Of a stretch of 64,000 bases of DNA, positions 60,001-64,000 are shown piece after piece. The DNA comes from Liolophura sinensis (Eukaryota; Mollusca; Polyplacophora; Chitonida; Chitonidae): contig NC_088307.1 of the NCBI RefSeq assembly GCF_032854445.1, positions 10,924,017 to 10,988,016 of the forward strand, given 5' to 3'. A program made the translations under genes and the position numbers. Below the pieces are notes generated by a model. It was not told where the DNA came from. It made no database searches and saw only the letters and a program-made list of their open reading frames with translations. Every line of letters starts with the position of its first letter. Position 1 is the first letter of the stretch.

Positions 60001-61776
60001 AAGAAAAACAAACTATATACGTCAGGAAGGTTTTATGCACTGAGAGCATGCATGCCACACACAGTCACACGCAAGAAAGTCATGTAGCCATGCGGATGGT
60101 ATGTAAAAGAAATTACATTAGCAATACAGACAATGTGCCACACACGGTCACACGTTAGAAAGTCATGCAGCCATGCGGGTTGTATGCAAAAGGTATTACC
60201 TTAGCAATACAGACAACATGGCACACACAGTCACGCGTTAGAAAGTCTATTTTATGCAGGTGGCATGCAAAAGAAAATACCTTAGCAATACAGACAACGT
60301 GCCACACACGGTCACACGTTAGAAAGTCTATTTCATGCAGATGGCATGCAAAAGAAAATACCTTAGCAATACAGACAATGTGCCACACACGGTCACACGT
60401 TAGAAAGCCTATTTCATGCAGATGGCATGCAAAAGAAAATACCTTAGCATTACAGACAACGTGTCACACAAAGTCACACGTTAAAAAGTCTTTTTTATGT
60501 AGATGGCATGCAAAAGAAATTGCCTTAGCAATACAGACAACGTGCCACACAAAGTCACGCGTTAGAAAGTCATGCAGCCATGCGGATGACATGGAAAAGA
60601 AATTACCTGAGCAATACAGGCAACGTGCCACAACGTGGGAAAGTTTTTACTGACAAATATACACATCTTTTTACAAAATACAAAATAAAATATAGGTACA
60701 CGTAGCCAGCTATAAATCACTAATATGCACGCTTGTGAACTTTGTTTTCCCCGTGTCGGGCTTGGCCTTTAGGTTATCAGGGAGTTTGAGACGTCTTCTG
60801 GCGGCTTAAATGTAAAACTGCAAGACTTTACTGGGTGACGTTTGCGATATAAACTAAAGTACGAAGTTTAATTCCCTGTTTCTTTAATGTTCAGAAATAC
60901 AGTTCAACAGTTTAACACTCAGACTTTAGACATACGAGGTTATTGCTTCACTACTTTTCAGCTTTAAGGCAGACACCGCTTCTCGTCACATCACTACAAA
61001 ATTTTGGGATAAATGCAGGTGCTCAGCTTGGGATCTTTTTTTGTGACATGAGTCAAAATGTCGAGTTGAAAGCAAAAAAAAAAAAAAAAAACAGAAACAA
61101 AAACAACACAATAATATCTTTTGTGTTCACTTACACAGTTAAAGGATTTCTGACACTAACACAGTACATGTGCTGTCCTGTCATTTAAGTCATTTTTAGC
61201 TTTAAAGAAGTAACTGTTTTCTGTCACGTGATATGTAAATGTAACTGTTCGGATTTTTATCAGAATTTATCGCACACGTATACCGGTACATTGGGAATAA
61301 GACCACGTCATCAGTAGACCTTACCTCGTCTAATTGCTTATATTCAAATTCAACCATTTTGGGTCATGTGACAAATATGGTACTCGGTATATTTTCACGG
61401 CTTTCAAGATATGAAAACGCTTTTAGCAGAGTGGTGTTGTGTCACTTGTTCTATCAGTTTATAAAATTCTACCTTAATCGGTTTACTGGACCTAGAGACA
61501 CAACCATTCGCTATTTAGTGAATGCGTAGCCGATATAATCTATCTACGATCGAACAAAGTATTAGAACTGATTAACTGACAACTCCAAGAAAAGGTAACC
61601 ACCACCCTACCCCCTACTCCCAAAAGCGTAACGCTTGGCAAAACGAGAGTAAATTCCCCTAAAAGAGTAAGAATTGGATCCAACTTACCAACTTTATCTT
61701 CGGAAGACATAACAGAATATCCCATTAACAAAATGCAGGGGAACAGCAGGGAGACTGATGCTTTGTTCACACCCAT
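43440..61776 (-). CDS. PLAT + thrombospondin-1-like single-pass membrane receptor candidate, seven exons
   Basis: Minus-strand exons: 61776-61689, 54841-54703, 50737-50629, 49512-49408, 46586-46452, 44170-44071, 43665-43440. In order they encode a signal peptide ([20 protein letters not shown]), a PLAT/LH2 domain from about residue 30 (Y-x-L-x-L-E-T, [11 protein letters not shown] at 43-53, [10 protein letters not shown] at 89-98, W108-A-L), a TSP1-like module ([16 protein letters not shown]), a transmembrane helix and a 75-residue tail. The tail holds RPPPPVP (class I SH3 type) and YMNQ (YxN, Grb2-SH2 type). Sequons lie at 55, 99 and 102. All splice sites and phases agree except in exon 4, where the frame must change by one base. 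With that, about 300 residues result. PLAT domains bind lipids or proteins; the ligand and role are unknown. The gene could be a locus with an allelic or assembly error, or a decaying one. Confidence 0.75.
43965..44042. repeat. GATGAT-type simple repeat
   Basis: gatgatgatggtgatgatga runs in the intron just after exon 6. Confidence 0.8.
44071..44170 (-). CDS. PLAT/TSP1 gene, exon 6 (transmembrane helix)
   Basis: 100 nt, phase 1 to 2, acceptor tttctggtttacag, donor gtaagt. [19 protein letters not shown] then IVVGAVCC and a basic stop-transfer IRHNQP. The paired cysteines could be acylated. Confidence 0.85.
44660..44910 (+). repeat. Dispersed repeat family R5, copy 3
   Basis: tcgctttacatcactggcac, gcatgtacgcttgcttg, tttaatcagcattcagcaat and ttcaggtgttggttgg. 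Confidence 0.6.
44972..45092 (+). repeat. SINE-A, 3' fragment
   Basis: From gatgatcgttgggtttcc to gcgaaataattttgagtacg and caatcaaatatataaa. Confidence 0.82.
46452..46586 (-). CDS. PLAT/TSP1 gene, exon 5 (thrombospondin type-1-like module)
   Basis: 135 nt, phase 1 to 1, acceptor ttattatttag, donor gtaaaa. [19 protein letters not shown] then PDPCRDAGG and [11 protein letters not shown]: the W-x2-W-x2-C-x-C-x2-R-x-R pattern of TSP1, shortened between the first cysteines. Only this frame is open. Confidence 0.8.
46720..46835 (+). repeat. Repeat fragment shared with 54165-54560
   Basis: gccactgaagaatcatgccg and gtgctgagcaccaagcgagg recur near 54.18 and 54.29 kb; the second phrase is also part of SINE-B. 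Confidence 0.55.
46975..47083 (+). mobile_element. LTR-retroelement gag-like fossil fragment
   Basis: A short stretch in the intron before the TSP1 exon resembles the gag region of Ty3/Gypsy-type elements (phrase [19 protein letters not shown]). Only a small, broken piece remains, with no recognisable LTRs, so it is old. Confidence 0.35.
47877..47990 (+). repeat. SINE-B, 5' fragment
   Basis: gagtgagtgagtgattgttg, then gtcatatgatgatgaaggag and gtaatgtgactccttgttgc. Confidence 0.8.
49135..49266 (+). repeat. SINE-A, 3' half
   Basis: agcaggttgaagatagtcgt to gtgaaatattcttgagtatg and an aataaatgaataaat tail. Confidence 0.85.
49408..49512 (-). CDS. PLAT/TSP1 gene, exon 4 (PLAT end and linker) with a frame conflict
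   Basis: 105 nt between a strong acceptor (cttttccttttcttcag) and a consensus donor (gtaagt). In phase 0 it starts [10 protein letters not shown], which fits the W-x-L-x-x-L-x-V end of PLAT, but that frame meets a TGA 18 bases before the donor. The frame needed by exon 5 is open after a TGA near the middle and reads [20 protein letters not shown] then TYKRN. A single missing base near 49480 would both remove the stop and restore phase 1. Confidence 0.6.
49545..49630 (-). repeat. SINE-A, 3' fragment
   Basis: gtgttttacgccgtactcaa, atttcacccatacgacggtg and gcagtatggtgga. It begins 30 bases from exon 4 of the PLAT/TSP1 gene. Confidence 0.8.
50357..50580 (-). repeat. SINE-A copy
   Basis: tttatttgatttatttcatt, cgccgtactcaagaccattt, and far end attggcgagaggctcctgg. 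It lies 50 bases from exon 3 of the PLAT/TSP1 gene. Confidence 0.88.
50629..50737 (-). CDS. PLAT/TSP1 gene, exon 3 (PLAT, second half)
   Basis: 109 nt, phase 2 to 0, acceptor ttttccccctcccttacag, donor gtaagt. [19 protein letters not shown], then [16 protein letters not shown]: the D-x-GP-x4-R and W-x-L positions typical of PLAT strands. Confidence 0.85.
51608..51812 (-). repeat. SINE-A copy
   Basis: ttattttattggtgttttat, cggcggctagcattatgat, cacgaccatccgcaggttgc and gtgagaggctccagggtcat, with a G-run at 51689. Confidence 0.9.
52003..52310 (+). repeat. Direct repeat, two copies 222 bp apart
   Basis: acacagacccccgttacaac then ttccgtttttcggt near 52007 returns as acacagacccccatttgaac then ttccgtttttcggt near 52229, both followed by agctctg/agagcttttt-type sequence. 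The DNA between is unique. Confidence 0.7.
52340..52670 (+). repeat. Dispersed repeat family R4, copy 2
   Basis: Inverse of 27470-27760: tgatgaaagtttgaaattct, aaaggtccagattttgacgg, caacctatgtcaaga and caccaaagcttattggcc. Confidence 0.7.
52985..53125 (+). repeat. SINE-A, 3' half, diverged
   Basis: caacctgcagatggtcgagg to gtgaaatattcctcagtaag and an aataaacaaataattaa tail. Confidence 0.82.
53525..53745 (-). repeat. SINE-A copy, diverged
   Basis: gtgaatatttcaccaatacg, gcatccagcattatcgtg and aactgacaacgaccgcattg. Confidence 0.8.
53903..54075. repeat. GT microsatellite with GTGC interruptions
   Basis: About 80 GT units with gtgcgtgcgtgc blocks. The overlapping open frames in both directions (CVCVCV, THTHTH) are artefacts. 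Confidence 0.97.
54165..54600 (+). repeat. Dispersed repeat, tRNA-SINE-like
   Basis: It shares gccactgaagaatcatgcc and tcagtgctga--gccaagcgag with 46.72 kb and SINE-B, and ends attcttgagtatatgatgtt with an aataaataaata tail, so it looks like a mosaic SINE. Confidence 0.55.
54703..54841 (-). CDS. PLAT/TSP1 gene, exon 2 (PLAT, first half)
   Basis: 139 nt, phase 1 to 2, acceptor catttgatttcag, donor gtaagt. It holds the PLAT signature [19 protein letters not shown] followed by a strand VSLF and a loop to GKGGRLDTN. Confidence 0.85.
56815..57080. repeat. MITE-like palindromic element, family R2, copy 4
   Basis: Left aaaaaattaatccgttaaat and agtctgttatcgcaatgacg; right atcaatcagacaacacac and acagattgtattttttagtg. 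The interior is inverted as in the 28.75 kb copy. Confidence 0.7.
57885..58075 (+). repeat. SINE-A copy, internally deleted
   Basis: agtctctcaccaatgctatt, gtgggttcaaatccagttc, acctgcggatggtcgtgggt, then gtgaaatattcttgagtacg. The segment with ataatgctggcc is missing. Confidence 0.88.
58091..58741 (+). repeat. SINE-B copy split by a SINE-A
   Basis: gtgagccagtgaatgcttgg to taagtgtaattcaacccatt, then, after the insertion, cactggatccaccgcccccg to tgttctatcgggacc. Confidence 0.88.
58402..58674 (-). repeat. SINE-A copy, full length, nested in SINE-B
   Basis: A complete reverse copy, from its poly-A side (shown as a T run) to the head agcgcgctaaccaactgagc cacggaggcc. It is flanked by acccattatt on both sides, a 10-bp target-site duplication. 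It is little diverged, so fairly young. Confidence 0.93.
59595..59865 (-). repeat. SINE-A copy, full length
   Basis: ttatttatttatttgattgg, cgccgtactcaaacatattt, and head cgactgagccacggaggcc. Close to the consensus. Confidence 0.93.
60056..60632. repeat. Minisatellite, 81-83 bp unit, 7 copies
   Basis: Units read cacacggtcacacgttagaa, agtctatttcatgcagatgg, catgcaaaagaaaatacct and tagcaatacagacaacgtgc. Inner units are exactly 81 bp (27 codons), which keeps frames open on both strands. Confidence 0.95.
61689..61776 (-). CDS. PLAT/TSP1 gene, exon 1 (signal peptide)
   Basis: 29 codons plus one base, donor gtaagt. MGVNKAS then a hydrophobic core ([16 protein letters not shown]) and SSEDKV, with the likely cut near residue 22-24. 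An upstream in-frame ATG (61824) would add a polar extension; I prefer 61776 for its proper signal-peptide shape. Phase 1 joins exon 2 as Val30. Confidence 0.75.
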
Positions 61777-61959
61777 GTCTCCGTTTGGGCGTGAGTGCCA
61801 GTGTCTGATCAGCGGTTGATTCACTATAAGGTGAACACTTTAAAGTTTTCAGGACTGTATAACCCGGAAGGGATCATGTACGTTGAAGGAAATGTGCGTT
61901 GTCTGAAGAAAGTCAAGCGGTCGAGAATTTAGAATTTGAATGGAATTCCCTTCAATTTT

Positions 61960-62760
61960 CGGAGAAAACCACAAGGTTTCCTCACTGAACAAACATTCAG
62001 CCGAAAACTGGACTCGATGACCAACGGTTGTTCACCTGCGGGGGTTATCATGTAGAAGATTTCTTGATGAGGTTGGCGTTTAGACTGAAACCTGGACACG
62101 ATGACCAACGTTAATGATCCTGCTTGGCTTATCATGTAGAAGGTTTTTTGATGAGTCAGGCGTTTAGACTGAAATCTGGACACGATGATCAACGGTAGTT
62201 ACCCTGCGTGGGTTATCATGTAAACGGTTTCCTGATGAGGCAGACGTTTAGACTAAATCCTGGGCACGATGACCAACGGTAGTTACCCTGCAGGGGTTAT
62301 CATGTAGACGGTTTCATGATGAGGCAGACGTTTAGACTAAATCCTGGGCACGATGACCAACGGTAGTTACCCTACGGGGGTTATCATGTAGATGGTTTCC
62401 TGATGAGGCAGACGTATAGACTAAATCCTGGGCACCATGACCAACGGTAGTTACCCTGCGGGGGTTATCATGTAGACGGTTTCCTGATGAGGCAGACGTT
62501 TAGACTAAATCCTGGGCACGATGACCAACGGTAGTTACCCTGAGGGGATTATCATGTAGAAGGTTTTTTGATGAGGCAGACTTTTAGACTGAAACCTGGA
62601 TACGATCACCAATGGTAGTTTAACCTCCGGGCGGTTATCATGTAAAAGGTTTCTTCATGAGACAGACGTTTTGGCTAACACTTGGACACTTTGACTAGCT
62701 CTGGTTATTGTGTGGAGTGTTATCATGCAGAAAGTTTCCTCATCAAGAGAATGGAAGACC
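61960..62760. repeat. Minisatellite, 84-bp unit, about 8-9 copies
   Basis: Units start gatgaccaacggtagttacc at 62016, 62100, 62184, 62268, 62352, 62436, 62520 and 62604, each exactly 84 bp, followed by gggttatcatgtagacggtt and gatgaggcagacgtttagac. Outer units are more diverged. Confidence 0.97.
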
Positions 62761-63282
62761 GGGGACGTTCACCAGCTCTAGTTATCCTCGGTAGGATTAC
62801 TGCAACGTTTGATAGATTATGTCCGCAATTTAAAATAATTGGCCTTTTATCAAATTTCAAAAGCTCACATTTAAGGAAGTTGAAATTTTGTCATGAAACA
62901 GGAAGTACAGGCCTTGATGGTTCGTCCGAAATTAGTAGTTTCCGACCCTATGCCTACATGTCAGTTCACACCAGGACATAGTTAATATATAATTGATGAC
63001 AATTTGTTTAATATATGACAATGCTTTTTATTGTGTAAATTGAAAAACTCATAAATATTATACGGCGTTATACAAAAATTCAGTAACTAAATAACTAAAG
63101 AACAATACATAAGCATGCAATAACGAAATGGATATTATGCCAAAAATAAACACAATGGCTATAAAATTTAATAGCCCTATCTCCACTGTTTACGTAGGCA
63201 GGTGCATTTTGGGGAAAATGGATGTCGCTATGTTTATCTGAGTTTTGTGTAACATGCGCCGTTTCGGGAGCTACGTAAATTA

Positions 63283-63362
63283 CCTTCCCACGTACGGCCG
63301 GAGAGGAAGCCAGCACGAACTGGATTTGAACTGACAGCGACCGCATTCGTGAGAGGCTTCAT
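63283..63362 (-). repeat. SINE-A, internal fragment
   Basis: ccttcccacgtacggccgg, aggaagccagcacgaactgg and gcgaccgcattcgtgagagg; both ends are missing. Confidence 0.85.
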
Positions 63363-64000
63363 CCAGTCAAATACAACAATCGTAACTTAAAGTTGTAGAA
63401 AAAAATTAGCATAATTTATTTATAGTCTGTCATTGTAAGTCTGAGAAAAAAAAAACATTTATAAGGCCCTATAGCAATCAAGCACTGGCCCAGAATGAAC
63501 ATTTCAAAGATAATCTAAGAGATTTTCTAAACTAGTCCACAGGCGTGAACCGATTTGATTGAAAAGTCAAGTAGACCTACATATCACCGCCATTGCTTCC
63601 GAGGTAGCTTCCTTACTGGTGGCTGACAAATCTCCCTTTTCATCATGACAGCCTCGTTTTCGCAAAATGTTGGCTATTTATGGAACAAGGCTATGGGGAA
63701 TCCCACACTGACATGGCTGTACCCCTATCAGTATCTTCGTTATCAGATTCCTCCAACCATGACATAGCATTTGTAAATAAAACAAAAACATGTCTGTCCT
63801 GCCTTAACAAAACACGAAACATAGAATTCAACTTTCTACAACACAAACAGGCGGATTGTTTGAAGGAGTGTTTGGACAGCATTGCTGTGTTGTCAACGGG
63901 ATACAGAAAATCTCTCATTTCAGATTTAAAATGGTTCCCTACCTTAAGAAGGAATATCTGCGTCAATTACATTTCGAAGGATTGTCATGATTGTGCTGTC

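Larger units (their letters stand above)
54842..61688 (-). other. PLAT/TSP1 gene, intron 1
   Basis: A 6.8-kb intron with R2 copy 4, SINE copies near 57.9, 58.4 and 59.6 kb and the 81-bp minisatellite. Stretches 54.9-56.8 and 57.1-57.8 kb are plain AT-rich DNA. Confidence 0.65.
61777..64000. other. Upstream flank of the PLAT/TSP1 gene
   Basis: Holds the 84-bp minisatellite and a SINE-A piece. A 91-codon minus frame at 63691-63966 (ACLCCRKLN, AMSWLEESDNED) matches nothing I know. I saw no clear TATA box for exon 1. Confidence 0.6.

Noticed and set aside
60165-60653. 162-codon plus frame with a 27-residue repeat
   Set aside because: It is explained by an 81-bp minisatellite; the reverse strand is open too, and there is no start context or domain.
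62016-62690. Evenly spaced repeats resembling a CRISPR array
   Set aside because: The whole 84-bp unit repeats, with no unique spacers, in animal DNA. It is a minisatellite.

Overview
The window is metazoan nuclear DNA, AT-rich and dense in short interspersed repeats. Two tRNA-derived SINE families fill much of the non-coding space. One ends in a tail of the type 'gtataagtgaaatattcttgagtacgg' followed by aataaata runs (about 27 copies or fragments). The other begins with gtgagtgagtgctt and carries gtcatatgacgacg. Together with the gene content these point to a lophotrochozoan, most likely a marine mollusc; a brachiopod is not excluded. Nothing suggests bacterial or viral DNA.

Four spliced host genes could be reconstructed by matching reading frames and splice phases. 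(1) At the left edge, minus strand, lie the first exons of a small secreted or membrane protein with the start of a Ly6/three-finger-like cysteine pattern (exons at 43-131, 3798-3827 and tentatively 5263-5332); it runs off the window. (2) On the minus strand, 15012-23031, a five-exon gene encodes a membrane-anchored protein of the HtrL/YibB family, a family first known from bacterial LPS-core loci and resembling GT-A glycosyltransferases. (3) On the plus strand, 37161-39222, a two-exon gene encodes a 234-residue BK-channel auxiliary beta subunit-like protein (KCNMB/TipE type). (4) On the minus strand, 43440-61776, a seven-exon gene encodes a signal peptide, one PLAT domain, one thrombospondin type-1-like module, one transmembrane helix and a short cytoplasmic tail with SH3- and SH2-type motifs. 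This looks like a cell-surface receptor of an architecture I do not recognise. Its fourth exon carries a one-base frame conflict.

The rest is introns and intergenic DNA. It holds several minisatellites (84, 81, 80, 38, 28 and 21 bp units), long AT and GT microsatellites, palindromic MITE-like elements, dispersed unclassified repeats, nested SINE insertions with target-site duplications, a small LTR-retroelement gag-like fossil and a possible LINE scrap. Most other open frames are chance frames inside repeats.

The four genes show no sign of a shared pathway. Three of them (Ly6-like, PLAT/TSP1, KCNMB-like) are cell-surface proteins and the fourth is a secretory-pathway enzyme candidate. They look like independent neighbours in a repeat-rich genome.
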